From Myxococcota bacterium (GTDB lineage Bacteria > Myxococcota_A > UBA9160 > UBA6930): 64,000 bases of DNA. The stretch covers positions 62,001-126,000 of the forward strand of contig JANQFK010000046.1 in assembly GCA_028277885.1 (NCBI GenBank), written 5' to 3'. Under the pieces are notes generated by a model, which was given only the letters and a program-made list of their open reading frames with translations, was not told the origin of the DNA and ran no database searches. Of the stretch, positions 53,942 through 62,986 are shown piece after piece (within the stretch, counting starts at the first letter, position 1; every line of letters starts with the position of its first letter). The position numbers were made by a program, and so were the translations under genes.

Positions 53942-55447
53942 CTAGGCGACGAGCCGCGAGTCCCCCGCGCCGCCTCCCTCGACGCGCCAGCGCCGCGTCG
54001 CGAGCCCGGCGAGGAAGGCCTCGTCGTGGCTCACCAGCAGGAGCCCGCACGGACAGTCCGAGAGCGCCGCCTCCAGGCACTCGATGGACGGCAGGTCCAG
54101 GTGGTTGGTGGGCTCGTCCAGGACGATCAGGTGGGGGGCGCGCAGCATGCCGAGCGCGAGGAGCAGCTTGCGCACCTCGCCGGGGCTCGGCGTGTGGCTC
54201 TCGAGCAGCCGATCCGGTCGCGAGCCCAGCCGGCTCACCACGTTCATGACGTGCCCGAGCCGATCGGCGGGCAGCCGGCGCGCCTCGTCGAGGATCCGGG
54301 CGCCGCGGTCGGCTTCGACCTCCTGGGGCAGCACGGTGAGCCGGTCCGCCGGGACCTTCGCGTGGGCGACGAGGTGGCCCACGAGGGTGCTCTTCCCGCT
54401 CCCGTTCGGACCGGTGATCGCGATCCGCTCGTCGGGCCCGAGGGCGAGCTCGGGCAGGTGCAGCGCGCGGCCCGCGCCGAGGGGGATCGAGCCCGGCTCG
54501 AGGTGGAGCAGCGCCGGACGGGGCGAGCGTGAGCCGGGCAGCCAGATGCCGAGCTCGGCCGCCTTCTCGACGTGGGCGGCCGCGAGGCGCGCCTCCGCCC
54601 GGCGGCCGCGGCCCTCGAGCTGTCGCAGCAGGCGACCCGCCTGGCCGTCCTTGCCCGAGACGCGGGCCAGGTTCTTCTCGAAGCGCGCGTCGTGGTCCTT
54701 GCGCGCCAGGCCCCGCTTCGAGCGGTCGCGGTGGGAGCGCGCGGCCTGCTCACGACGCCGGGCGATCTCGCGCCGCGCGCGGTCGCGCTCGCGCCGGGCC
54801 TGCTCGCGCTCGCGGCCCGCGCGGGCACGGTCCGCCTCGCGCTGGGCCCGCCCCTGGGAGTAGCCGCCCGGCACCAGCGTGGCGCGCGGCGGGTCGAGCC
54901 ACAGGCAGCGGGTGCAGAGCCCGTCGAGCAGCTCGCGGTCGTGGCTCACGAGGAGCCCCACCCCGCGGTAGCGCGCCAGCGCGCCGATCAGCATGCGGCG
55001 GGCGTCGGCGTCGATGTGGTTCGTGGGCTCGTCGATGGCGAGGAGCGCCGGCGCACGCCACAGCGCCGTGGCGATCTGGGCGCGCTTGCGCTCGCCGTGG
55101 CTCAGGGTGGGCCAGCGCGACGCGAAGTCCGCCTCCACGCCGAGCCGCCCGCGCAGCGCGCGGGCCTCGCCGTCCGTCGCGGCGAGCAGGACCCCCAGCC
55201 CTTCGGGTGGCCGGTCGGTGCGCTGCTCGCAGTGGATCGCGGAGCGCGGCGACTGGATGCGCCCCTGCTCGGGCGCCCGCGCACCGGTGGCGAGGCGCAG
55301 GAGCGTGGTCTTGCCGGCCCCGTTCGGGCCGACGATGCCCGTGAAGCCGCGGGGGAAGTGGACGCTGAGCGAGGAGAAGAGCGGATCGCCGGCGGCGTCG
55401 TGTCGAAAGCACACGTCGTCGAAGACGACGGAAGCACGAGAAGGCAT
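53942..55447 (-). CDS. ABC-F family ATP-binding protein
   Basis: A 501-residue cytosolic twin-ATPase without TM segments. First cassette: Walker A GPNGAGKTT, signature LSHGERKRAQIA, Walker B LLAIDEPTNHID. Second: GPNGSGKST, a degenerate signature SPGEVRKLLLA, and LIVLDEPTNHLD. Between them is a long Arg/Glu/Ala helical linker (about 205-285). ABC-F proteins act on ribosomes in translation regulation or antibiotic resistance. The degenerate second signature is unlike EttA/Uup and recalls divergent ABC-F members. The C-terminal PtIM/CTD is short. Confidence 0.85.
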   Translation of the reverse strand: MPSRASVVFDDVCFRHDAAGDPLFSSLSVHFPRGFTGIVGPNGAGKTTLLRLATGARAPEQGRIQSPRSAIHCEQRTDRPPEGLGVLLAATDGEARALRGRLGVEADFASRWPTLSHGERKRAQIATALWRAPALLAIDEPTNHIDADARRMLIGALARYRGVGLLVSHDRELLDGLCTRCLWLDPPRATLVPGGYSQGRAQREADRARAGREREQARRERDRARREIARRREQAARSHRDRSKRGLARKDHDARFEKNLARVSGKDGQAGRLLRQLEGRGRRAEARLAAAHVEKAAELGIWLPGSRSPRPALLHLEPGSIPLGAGRALHLPELALGPDERIAITGPNGSGKSTLVGHLVAHAKVPADRLTVLPQEVEADRGARILDEARRLPADRLGHVMNVVSRLGSRPDRLLESHTPSPGEVRKLLLALGMLRAPHLIVLDEPTNHLDLPSIECLEAALSDCPCGLLLVSHDEAFLAGLATRRWRVEGGGAGDSRLVA

Positions 55448-55464
55448 GAGTGGCCCCGAGAGGA

Positions 55465-55552
55465 GGGGTCGAGCCCGAGGGCCCGGCCCGAGTGATTCGA
55501 ACCCGGAGGGATTCGAGCCCGAAGGGCTCGACCCGGAGGGATTCGAAACGAG
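55465..55552. repeat. Short tandem repeat of a 16-base T-arm-like unit
   Basis: GATTCGAACCCGGAGG (55494), GATTCGAGCCCGAAGG (55510), GCTCGACCCGGAGG (55526) and GATTCGAAACGAG (55540) follow head to tail, with a further partial unit upstream. The unit resembles the complement of a tRNA T-loop (GATTCGAACCC). It lies in the leader of the ABC-F gene, between it and the divergent membrane protein. Confidence 0.6.
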
Positions 55553-55680
55553 TCCCGTTCTTCAGAGCCGCTCTATCATTCCCCTCTCTCCGCGTGCTTC
55601 GAGGCGCGCAGAAGGTAGGGGGCCGCCGCCCCGCGGGCAACGGTTGGAGCGCGGGCGCGCGGGTTCGCCATACTGCCGCG

Positions 55681-57447
55681 GTGTCGCGCGCAGAGCGCCT
55701 CGTCACCGGCCTGCTGCTCCTCGCCTTTCTCGCCAAGCTGGGCTTCGACCTCTGGGCCCTCGACCGCGGCTTCGAGATGGGCGACGAGGGCGCCTTCCTC
55801 CTGAACCTGAACCATCCCGAGGGCGCCTTCCCGCCCTTCGAGTTCTACCGGCTCCTGGGAGCGGTGGCGGGCGGGCCGTGGATCGGCGTGGCGGGCGCCC
55901 GCGCACTGCGCCTCGCCGCCGAGCTGTTGGGCTCCCTGGCCCTCGTGGCCGGTGTCTTCGCCTGGGCGCGCCGGCGGGTGCTGCCGCGCGAGGTGCGCTT
56001 CGTCCCGTTCCTCGCCCTCGCTCTCCTCGGCACGCTCCTCCACGTCGCGAGCCGCTCCTTCGGGTACAACGACGCGACCAACCTGTGCGTCTACGGCGCG
56101 CTCGGCTGCGTGTTCGCCCTGGCCGGGCGCGACGCCGGAGGCCGCACTCCGCTGCTCGCCGCCGGGGCGGGCCTGCTGCTCGGGCTCCAGCTGTGGATCA
56201 AGTTCCCCACCGCGATCCTGTGGGTGGGGGTCCTCGCCGGTGCCCTGGGCGTCGGCTTCCGCTGGCTCCCCGGCCGGGAGCGGGCGCGGCTCGTGGGGGT
56301 CTTCGCGGCGTCCTTCGCGGCGGGCGCGCTCCTCGTCGTGCTGGGCACCGGAGGCATCGGGCCGCTCCTCGCGCGCCTCGAGATCGCCGCGCAGATTCCC
56401 GCGCTCTCGGGCTACCGGCCGCTGGAGATCCTCGCCCGCTACCTCCGCTTCGACCTCGGCACCGCGCTCCACGTGCTGCTCTTCGCCGGGGGCTTCGCGG
56501 CCGTCGCGGGCCTGGCGTCGCGCTTCGCCCGGCTCTCCCTCGACGTCGCGCTCTGCGCGGGCCTCGGTGTCGCGTCCGCGATCACCTTCGTCTCGGCGGA
56601 GCGCAGCCACCCGTTCTTCCACCACCCCTCGCTGATGGATCTCGCGGCCCTCGCGGTGGGGCTCTCGCTCCTGCTCGCGCTCCGCGTCCTCGCGAGGGAG
56701 CGGCGCGCCGAGGTCGCGGTGCCCCTCGCGATCCTGCTCGTCGCGCCCTGGCTCCAGATCGCGGGCACCAACGTCACCCTCACGCTGCGACTGCCCTCCC
56801 ACGTGCTGCCGCTCTTCGTCGTGCTGGGCGTCGCGCTCCTCGACCTGCGCGCGCGCGCGGGCTGCGTGCGGCTCCACGCGCTCTTCGCGGTGCTGGCCGT
56901 GGCGCTCACGGGCTGGCTCTTCGTCCACCACCGGGCCCTCGAGCCCTACGGCCTGCGCTCGGCCATGCACGAGCAGACCCAGGGGGTCGAGTCCCTCGGC
57001 GTGCGCGTGGACCTCGCGACGCGCAGCTTCCTGCGCAAGGTGGAGCAGGCCTTCGCCGAGGCCGGCTTCCGGCCCGGCGACCCGGTGCTCGCCCTCGACT
57101 ACATGCCGGGTCTCGTCTACTTCCTCGGTGCGCGGTCACCGGGCTACAACGTCTACCTGTTCGACACTCCGAGGCTCAACTGCTTCAGCCTCGACCACGC
57201 GGGCCTCGAGCGGCCGCCCTTCCTGGTGCTCGGCCGCGCCATGACCGACGCCCAGGGCGAGTGCCTCGACGCCTTCGCGTTCCCGGCAGACTTCGAGCTC
57301 GCACGGAGCTTCGTCTTCCCCTACGAGGAGGTCTACCGCGGCTTCGGCGGCTACGGGATGTCCCACGTGCACATCTACGTGCCCGCGGAGGCTACTCCCG
57401 GACGCGGACCCGCAGCGTCCGCGACGCGCTCCACAGACGGAAGCTGA
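55681..57447 (+). CDS. Polytopic membrane protein (glycosyltransferase-39-like)
   Basis: A 588-residue inner-membrane protein from GTG 55681. About 10-11 hydrophobic segments occupy residues 5-430, the first preceding a loop with FEMGDEGAFLLNLNHPEG, similar to the acidic first loop of dolichol/polyprenyl-type glycosyltransferases. The C-terminal 150 residues are soluble, with LDYMPGLVYFLGARSPGYNVY. No exact family is clear; it could transfer sugar from a polyprenyl donor. The 3' end overlaps the radical-SAM gene by 56 bases. Confidence 0.6.
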   Translation: MSRAERLVTGLLLLAFLAKLGFDLWALDRGFEMGDEGAFLLNLNHPEGAFPPFEFYRLLGAVAGGPWIGVAGARALRLAAELLGSLALVAGVFAWARRRVLPREVRFVPFLALALLGTLLHVASRSFGYNDATNLCVYGALGCVFALAGRDAGGRTPLLAAGAGLLLGLQLWIKFPTAILWVGVLAGALGVGFRWLPGRERARLVGVFAASFAAGALLVVLGTGGIGPLLARLEIAAQIPALSGYRPLEILARYLRFDLGTALHVLLFAGGFAAVAGLASRFARLSLDVALCAGLGVASAITFVSAERSHPFFHHPSLMDLAALAVGLSLLLALRVLARERRAEVAVPLAILLVAPWLQIAGTNVTLTLRLPSHVLPLFVVLGVALLDLRARAGCVRLHALFAVLAVALTGWLFVHHRALEPYGLRSAMHEQTQGVESLGVRVDLATRSFLRKVEQAFAEAGFRPGDPVLALDYMPGLVYFLGARSPGYNVYLFDTPRLNCFSLDHAGLERPPFLVLGRAMTDAQGECLDAFAFPADFELARSFVFPYEEVYRGFGGYGMSHVHIYVPAEATPGRGPAASATRSTDGS

Positions 57448-58939
57448 AGAAGCGCTCGAAGCGCGAGCGCGGCCGGTTGCGCAGCACGCCCCACACCGCC
57501 CGGGCCGCGGTGACCGGGCGCAGCAGGTAGTAGGCGCCGTAGAAGACCAGGTAGCCGCCGATGCGCAGCGCGTGGACGAAGCCGCTGCTCCAGCGCGGGT
57601 GCCAGGAGGTGAAGCCGGTGGTGAAGTCGAGGTTGCGGTCGAGGTCGAGGAAGTACGCGTCGCTGAGCTCCACCCGGCCCTCGCGGAGCGCCGTGTCGTA
57701 GTACTCCGAGCCCGGGTAGGCGGCGAAGCGGTTCAGGAACAGGATCGAGAAGCCCGCCCAGACCATGCGCAGCAGGTAGCGGTAGGTCTCGAGCACGTCG
57801 CGCAGGCGCTCCTCGGGGAAGCCGATGATCATGAAGGCGCTCACCCGCAGCGGGATCTTCTCGCGTCGGATCGTCCGCACCACCTCGAGCACGTTCTCGA
57901 GGTCGATCCGCTTGCGGTTGATCTCGAGCACCCGGGGCGAGCCGGACTCCGGCGCGAGGATCAGCTCGTCACAGCCCGAGCGCGCCATCAAGCGCAGCAG
58001 CTCGGCGTCGAGGGCCTCGCTCCGCGTCCCCGCCGCGGTCTTCCAGGTGATGCCGAGGTCGCGCTCGATCAGCTCGCGGCACAGGTCCTTCGCCCAGCGC
58101 CGGTTGATGATGGGGGTCAGGTCGAGGAAGTGGAAGTCCGTCGCCCCGTAGGCGCGCATGTAGGCTTCCATCTCGTCGGCGATGTCCTGCGGATCGCGGG
58201 TGAAGTAGTGCACGCCCCACATCTGCTCGTTCGAGCAGAACTTGCAGGTGTAGGGACAGCCGCGGGAGCCGATCACCACCATGGGCCGCTGCGCCGGCTC
58301 GTAGGACATGGACGCGAAGAGGCCCGCGTCGATGTAGCGCTTCACCGGGAACAGGTCCCAGGCCGGCCACGGGATCTCGTCGAGGCTGCGCCGCCGCCGG
58401 CGCCGCGGATTGGTCCGCACCCGGCCCTCGGCGTCCCGGTAGGCGAGGCCCTCGATGCGGTCCGGCCCGGGCGCCCCCGCCTCGCCGGCCAGGTGGGCCG
58501 CGAGCTCGCACACGGTCTCCTCGCCCTCGCCCAGCACGGCCCAGCGCGCCGGGCTCTCGCGCAGCACGAGGTCGGTGCAGTGGGTGACGTGCTCGCCACC
58601 GCAGACGAGGGCCGCCTCGGGCAGCCGCCGGTGGATCGCCTCGAGGACGGCGCGCGAGATCGGCCAGAAGCTCGAGAACATCGTGCTCACGCCGACGACG
58701 TCGGTGTCCGGGTCGATGCGCTCGGCGATCTCGTCGGGCAGCAGCCCGTGGACGAAGAACCCGTCGCCGAGGTCGGTGACGCGCCCGATCGCCTCGCCGA
58801 GGCCGTCGACGGCGGCCACCTCGTGCCCGGCCTCGCGCAGGCTGGCCGCCACGTAGGCCAGGCCGATGGGCGGCTGGATGGCCGGCAGCCCCTTCACGTT
58901 CCGCACGTGCAGCGGAGGGTGGACCAGCGTGATCTTCAT
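57392..58939 (-). CDS. B12-binding-domain radical SAM protein
   Basis: A 515-residue protein. Residues 1-140 form a cobalamin-binding Rossmann-like domain (ITLVHPPLH, GVSTMFSSFWP). The radical SAM site is GSRGCPYTCKFCSN (CxxxCxxC). FHFLDLTPIINRRW, the ILAPESGSPRVLEINRKRI block and MIIGFPEE fit the HpnR/BchE-like class. The C-terminus has two hydrophobic stretches. The class performs methylations or rearrangements of lipids, tetrapyrroles or antibiotics; substrate not assignable. Terminal bases overlap the convergent membrane-protein gene. Confidence 0.88.
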   Translation of the reverse strand: MKITLVHPPLHVRNVKGLPAIQPPIGLAYVAASLREAGHEVAAVDGLGEAIGRVTDLGDGFFVHGLLPDEIAERIDPDTDVVGVSTMFSSFWPISRAVLEAIHRRLPEAALVCGGEHVTHCTDLVLRESPARWAVLGEGEETVCELAAHLAGEAGAPGPDRIEGLAYRDAEGRVRTNPRRRRRRSLDEIPWPAWDLFPVKRYIDAGLFASMSYEPAQRPMVVIGSRGCPYTCKFCSNEQMWGVHYFTRDPQDIADEMEAYMRAYGATDFHFLDLTPIINRRWAKDLCRELIERDLGITWKTAAGTRSEALDAELLRLMARSGCDELILAPESGSPRVLEINRKRIDLENVLEVVRTIRREKIPLRVSAFMIIGFPEERLRDVLETYRYLLRMVWAGFSILFLNRFAAYPGSEYYDTALREGRVELSDAYFLDLDRNLDFTTGFTSWHPRWSSGFVHALRIGGYLVFYGAYYLLRPVTAARAVWGVLRNRPRSRFERFFSFRLWSASRTLRVRVRE

Positions 58940-58996
58940 CGACGCCGCCAGGGTACCAGAGGTCGGGCGGATCCCCGCGCGCGGCCTGCCTCCGCT

Positions 58997-59338
58997 TCAG
59001 GAGAAGAGCGCGCGCACCACGGCCCGATGGAGCAGGAAGCCGAGGGGCAGGGCGGCGCAGCCCATCGCGTAGGCCTGCCAGAAGCCGAGGCTCCAGCGCT
59101 CGGCGAGCAGGAAGGGAAGGAAGAAGGTCAGGCTGATGGGGATGGCGACGAAGATGCTCCGGGCGAGCAGCAGCGTCGACTCCTCGCTGCCGTGCTCGCG
59201 GAAGGAAAGTGGGAGCACGAGCATGGTGGCGAGGGGCAGGGCCACGAAGAAGCCGGCCAGGGCCGGCAGGCGCCCCGAGAGCCAGGACGCGAAGCCGATG
59301 ACCAGCGCGGAGACGAGGACGTTGAGGGCGAGAGTCAA
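58997..59338 (-). CDS. Small four-TM membrane protein
   Basis: A 113-residue protein. The proposed TTG start overlaps the stop of the esterase gene (TTGA), implying coupling. Four hydrophobic segments occur: LALNVLVSALVIGFASWL, FFVALPLATMLVLPL, SIFVAIPISLTFFLPFLL and YAMGCAALPLGFLLH. It weakly resembles GlpM/DUF3147-type proteins. Function unknown. It lacks a classical start, so the first residues are uncertain. Confidence 0.6.
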   Translation of the reverse strand: MTLALNVLVSALVIGFASWLSGRLPALAGFFVALPLATMLVLPLSFREHGSEESTLLLARSIFVAIPISLTFFLPFLLAERWSLGFWQAYAMGCAALPLGFLLHRAVVRALFS

Positions 59339-60318
59339 GAGCGGGCCTCCATTACTCCATCGATGCGCTCGCTCGCGAACGCCAGCATGCGCTCGATCGC
59401 CTCCCGACCCGCCCGGTGGGGGAACGCCATGAAGGCGTGGATGGCGCCGGGCCAGAGCGACAGCTGCGCCTCGTTGCCGGCGGCGAGCCAGCGGGACGCC
59501 ATGAAGAGCGTGTCGTCCACCAGCGGGTCGAGGGTGCCCACCGTGAACAGCGCCGGCGGCAGCCCGGTGAGGTCGGCGAACAGCGGCGACACGTCCGGAT
59601 CGCGTCGCCGGGACGGATCGGGCACGAACTGGTCCACGAACCACTCGACGATCGGCGTGCTAAGCACGAGGTTGCGGTCGCCCCAGGCGCGCACGCTCGG
59701 CGTCAGCGTCAGGTCGTAGCAGCCGAAGACCAGGTTCGCGCCGGCGAAGCCCGTGAAGCCGTGGCGGTCGCGCATGCGCAGCAGCGTCACGGCGGCGAGA
59801 TGGGCGCCGGCCGACTCGCCGCCGATCAGGAACGTGGAGGTGCCGAACTCCTGCGCCGCGTTCTCGACGAGCCAGCGGGCCGCGGCCTCGCAGTCGTCGG
59901 GCGCCGCCGGGTAGGGGTGCTCGGGAGCCAGGCGGTAGTCGACGCTCACGACGGCCGCGCCGCAGCGCTCGGCCAGCTCCTTCAGACGCGGGTCCTGGTG
60001 GTGCGCGCCGCCGATCACCCAGCCGCCCCCGTGGAGGTGGAGGAAGGCGCAGCGCGGCGTGCCTTCGGGGAGGAACTGGCGCAGCCGGAGCGGGCCGGCC
60101 GGCCCGTCGATGGTGCGATCGACGCCGTCCGGGAGGATCTCGAGGGGGAGCGGCCCCTCGCCCGACTCGCGCTCGGCGCGCGTCTCCTCGGGGGGGCGCT
60201 CGTGGACGGCGGGAACGTCGGCGAGCACCTTCTCGACCAGCCGGTTCAGCTCCTGCGTCTCCTCGGGCACGGCCTCGTCGCGGAACAGCTCGGGATCGAA
60301 CAGGGGAGCGCTGCGCAT
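59335..60318 (-). CDS. Alpha/beta hydrolase (hormone-sensitive-lipase family esterase)
   Basis: A 327-residue esterase from ATG 60318. HGGGW (96-100) is the HSL oxyanion motif, GGESAGA (167-173) carries the Ser169 nucleophile, DYRLAPEHPYPAAPDD is typical, and TLDPLVDD plus GAIHAFM supply the Asp and His. Cytosolic, no signal peptide. It hydrolyses short- to medium-chain esters. A short membrane protein is coupled downstream. Confidence 0.9.
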   Translation of the reverse strand: MRSAPLFDPELFRDEAVPEETQELNRLVEKVLADVPAVHERPPEETRAERESGEGPLPLEILPDGVDRTIDGPAGPLRLRQFLPEGTPRCAFLHLHGGGWVIGGAHHQDPRLKELAERCGAAVVSVDYRLAPEHPYPAAPDDCEAAARWLVENAAQEFGTSTFLIGGESAGAHLAAVTLLRMRDRHGFTGFAGANLVFGCYDLTLTPSVRAWGDRNLVLSTPIVEWFVDQFVPDPSRRRDPDVSPLFADLTGLPPALFTVGTLDPLVDDTLFMASRWLAAGNEAQLSLWPGAIHAFMAFPHRAGREAIERMLAFASERIDGVMEARS

Positions 60319-60430
60319 GGGGGCAGCGTAGCCCAGCGCCCCCGCGGAGCGGACCGCTCGCGGCGCCGGCAGGTACGCTGATCGCGTACGTGCTGGGACT
60401 CGGGGCGCGCACGGTGGGGCTCCCCGCATT

Positions 60431-60851
60431 GGTCATCGCGTCGGCGTGGGCACTGGCGCGTACGATCGCATGCGCGAGCGCCAAGGCGACGCCGTGATCG
60501 GCCTCGACCAGGACCAGAGGTCGTGCAGGCGCAGCAGACGGCCGGGCGCTACGTCCTCCGGAGCGACGTCTGCGATCCCGAGTTCCTGCAACACGTGCAA
60601 CGCCTGGGCTGCGTGCGGGCGGCGCGGCTGGTCTTCCCGAGCCAGCGGGAGGCGGCCGACGTGGCGCGCGTCATTCGGAGCGGGCTTCGCGGGACGCATC
60701 GCCGCGACGGCCAGGTACGCCGACCGGATCCCGCTGCTCGAGAAGGCCGGCGTCGGGCTCGCGTTCAACCTCCGCGCGGACGCCGGGGCGGCCTTCGCCG
60801 ACCACGTCATCCAGGGGGTCGCGGCGGATCCGGCGGGAGCGGGTGCGTAGG
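60431..60851 (+). pseudogene. TrkA-N domain (K+ transport) gene remnant
   Basis: Homology is scattered over two frames. GHRVGVGTGAYDRM and GDAVIGLDQDQ lie in one frame, AGRYVLRSDVCDPEFLQHV and ARLVFPSQREAADVARVI in another, then IAATARYADRIPLLEKAGV and AFNLRADAGAAFADHV return to the first. Together they make one RCK-type Rossmann such as ends a Kef-type transporter, with at least two frameshifts and no membrane part. It is followed by a GCCGCGAAGCGGCTCGGCAGCCA-like segment of the dispersed repeat. Confidence 0.6.
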
Positions 60852-60925
60852 ACGCCGGCGTCGGTCCGGCCGACGGCGCAGCGAGAAGGCCGCGAAGCGG
60901 CTCGGCAGCCAACGCCGGATGCTAT
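60852..60925. repeat. Dispersed intergenic repeat, partial copy C
   Basis: Contains CCGCGAAGCGG followed by GCAGCCA, matching copy B at 53.85-53.88 kb, preceded by a GACGCCGGCGTCGGTCCGGCCGACGG palindromic segment (split inverted repeats). It sits between the TrkA-N remnant and the LpxL-like gene. Confidence 0.35.
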
Positions 60926-60934
60926 TCTCCTCCG

Positions 60935-61855
60935 GTGAGCCTCGTCGACCGCGCCGAGTACTGCGCCTACCTCGCCGGCACCGGGATCGCGCGCCGCCTG
61001 CCCCTGTCTCGGACCCGGCGCATGGCGGAGCGTGCGGCCCGTCTCTTCTTCGACCGCGACGGACGCCACGCGCGACGCGCTCTGGTCAACCTGCGTCTCG
61101 CCTATCCCGAGCTCCCCGAGCCCCAGCTCCTGGAGATGGGGCGCCAGAGCTTCGTCCACTTCGCTTGGAACGTGATCGACTTCGCGCGGTCGGAGACCTG
61201 GAGCGACGCGGAGCTCGAGAGCCGGGTCGAAGTCCGAAACCCGGAGATCCTCGAGTCGGCGCTGGCTCGCGGACGCGGCGCCCTGCTGCTCACACTCCAC
61301 CTCGGGAACTTCGAGCTGGCGATCCGCGCCCTCGGACGCCGCTTCCCCGGCTTCGCCGCACTGGGACGGGTGCAGAGCAACCCGCTGATCCAGGAGCGCC
61401 TGGCGCGCAACCGCACCCGCTCCGGCGCCGAGCTCATCGACCGCCGCGGCGCGACGAGCGCGGCGCTGCGGGTGCTGAGGCAGGGGCGGACCCTGGCGAT
61501 CCTTCTCGACCAGTACGTTCGCCGCGGCCACGGCGTGTACGTCCCGCTGTTCGGCCACCGCTGCGCGACCTCGTCGGGCATGGCGATCCTCGCCCTGCGC
61601 ACCGGCGCGCCGGTGGTGCCGGGCTACATCGTGCGCGACGGGCTCGACCACCACGTGATCGAGTTCCTCGCCGAGCTGGAGCCTCCGCGCGACAGCGCTC
61701 GCCGGGAGCAGATCCTCGAGGCCACCGAGAGCTACAACCGGGTCATGGAGCACCTGATCCGCAAGCACCCGGAGCAGTGGATGTGGGCCCACCGTCGATT
61801 CCGCCGCAGCCCCGACCTCCGCGGCGACCCCTACGAGGATCCCGGAGGGTCCTAG
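60935..61855 (+). CDS. LpxL/HtrB-like lysophospholipid or lipid A acyltransferase
   Basis: A 306-residue membrane-associated acyltransferase from GTG 60935. HLGNFE (122-127) is the HxxxxE catalytic motif. LTLHLGNFELAIRALG, the LIDRRGATSAALRVLRQGRTLAILLDQY region (two blocks) and MWAHRRFRRSP near the C-terminus follow lauroyl/myristoyl transferases. It adds a secondary acyl chain to lipid A, or in some bacteria an ornithine/amino-acid lipid. A Gram-negative marker. Confidence 0.88.
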   Translation: MSLVDRAEYCAYLAGTGIARRLPLSRTRRMAERAARLFFDRDGRHARRALVNLRLAYPELPEPQLLEMGRQSFVHFAWNVIDFARSETWSDAELESRVEVRNPEILESALARGRGALLLTLHLGNFELAIRALGRRFPGFAALGRVQSNPLIQERLARNRTRSGAELIDRRGATSAALRVLRQGRTLAILLDQYVRRGHGVYVPLFGHRCATSSGMAILALRTGAPVVPGYIVRDGLDHHVIEFLAELEPPRDSARREQILEATESYNRVMEHLIRKHPEQWMWAHRRFRRSPDLRGDPYEDPGGS

Positions 61856-61929
61856 CGGTCTCGCCGTTGCGCGAGTGCCGCCGAGCGGCGTCGGCTGGTG
61901 CACTCGACCGCGCCTGAAGGGGAGCCCCG

Positions 61930-62006
61930 TGGCACGCCGGGAGGGATTCGAACCCCCGACCCCCAGGTTCGAAGCCTGGTGCTCTATCCAGCTGAGCTAC
62001 CGGCGC
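61930..62006 (-). tRNA. tRNA-Arg (anticodon TCG)
   Basis: A full cloverleaf reads on the minus strand: acceptor GCGCCGG pairing CCGGCGT, D-arm GCTCAGCTGGATAGAGC, anticodon stem CCAGG with loop CTTCGAA (anticodon TCG), T-arm GGGGGTTCGAATCCCTC, then G73 and an encoded CCA. The first pair is G-T and T stem pair 2 is G-T. It is divergent from the lipid acyltransferase and flanked on the other side by a decayed TonB receptor. Confidence 0.9.
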
Positions 62007-62039
62007 GCGCAGGGGAAGGAGCAAGTCTCGGAGACGGGT

Positions 62040-62803
62040 GCTCCGGCGTCAAGCGGTCGTCGTCGTCGCCGAACTCGACGAGCTCGTGCTCGAGGAGGCT
62101 GCGTCCCACCAGGCTGAGCTCGAGTCTGGGGCGGGCCCGCCAGCCGAGCCGCAGGTCGAGGCGCGCGGTGCTGCCCACGTCGCGGCTGCGCAGGTCGCCG
62201 ATCCAGTAGAGCAGGGTGTCGAGCTCGAGGCGGTGGGGCAGGTCGAGGAGGGAGCGCAGCTGGAGCTTTCGCCACCGGTGCCGGCGACGAGGAGCGCGCC
62301 CTGGGTCTCCCGGCGTCGCGGGTGATGCCGTTGATGACGCCGTTCACCGCGTTCGCGCCCCACAGCGTGCCGCCGGGTCGCAGATCACCTCGATGCGCTC
62401 CACGTCCGCGAGCACCACGTCCTGCAAGTCCCAGAACACGCCGGAGAAGAGTGGCGAGTAGACGCTGCGGCCGTCCGCCAGGACGCGCAGCCCATTGGAG
62501 AACCGCGTGCCGAAGCCGCGGGCGCCGATCGCCCAGCTGCCCGCGTCGATGCGCGCGACGTGGAGCCCCGGCGCCAGCCGCAGCGCCTCGGGCGGGCTCG
62601 TCGCGCCGCTGCGCCGCAGGTCCTCGTTGGTGAGCACCGTGACGGCCGCCGGGGCATCGAGGACGGCGCTCGACGCGCTTCGAGACGGAGTGGACCTCCG
62701 CCTCGAGCAGCTCCTCGAGGGTCGGGCGGGTGAGATCCCGGGGGCCCGCATGCTCGGCGGCGCGGGTCGGGAGCGCGGGCCCGAGCAGCGCGAGAGCGGG
62801 CAT
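62040..62803 (-). pseudogene. Decayed TonB-dependent receptor lacking most of the barrel
   Basis: Plug-domain pieces appear in successive frames: RDLTRPTLEELLEAEVHSVSK, AAVTVLTNEDLRRSGAT, ALRLAPGLHVARIDAGSWAI, GFGTRFSNGLRVLADGRSVY, VERIEVI, then GGTLWGANAVNGVINGITRD. At about 62270 the frame moves directly to barrel C-terminus LQLRSLLDLPHRLELDTLLY and LDLRLGWRARPRLELSLVGR. A normal receptor has about 400-500 more residues between. So there are two or more frameshifts and a big internal deletion. It may be a former metal or vitamin receptor. Confidence 0.7.
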
Positions 62804-62986
62804 CGCTCGGCGTGGGCAGGGTCCCCCGGGAGCCCCATCCAGACCCGCCCCTGCGCCACTGCAGCCCTGCGCGGCAGGGGGGACGTCGAATGCTTCGGTG
62901 GAGATGCCGAGGCCGGAGCCCGGTGGTCGGCATCCGTAGAACCCCGTCTCGAAGCCGGAGACGGCGGGAAATGCGAACGGGGGCGC

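Noticed and set aside
55494-55552. tRNA genes or a CRISPR array in the GATTCGAACCC repeats
   Set aside because: No acceptor, D or anticodon arms exist, units abut without spacers, and no cas genes are near.
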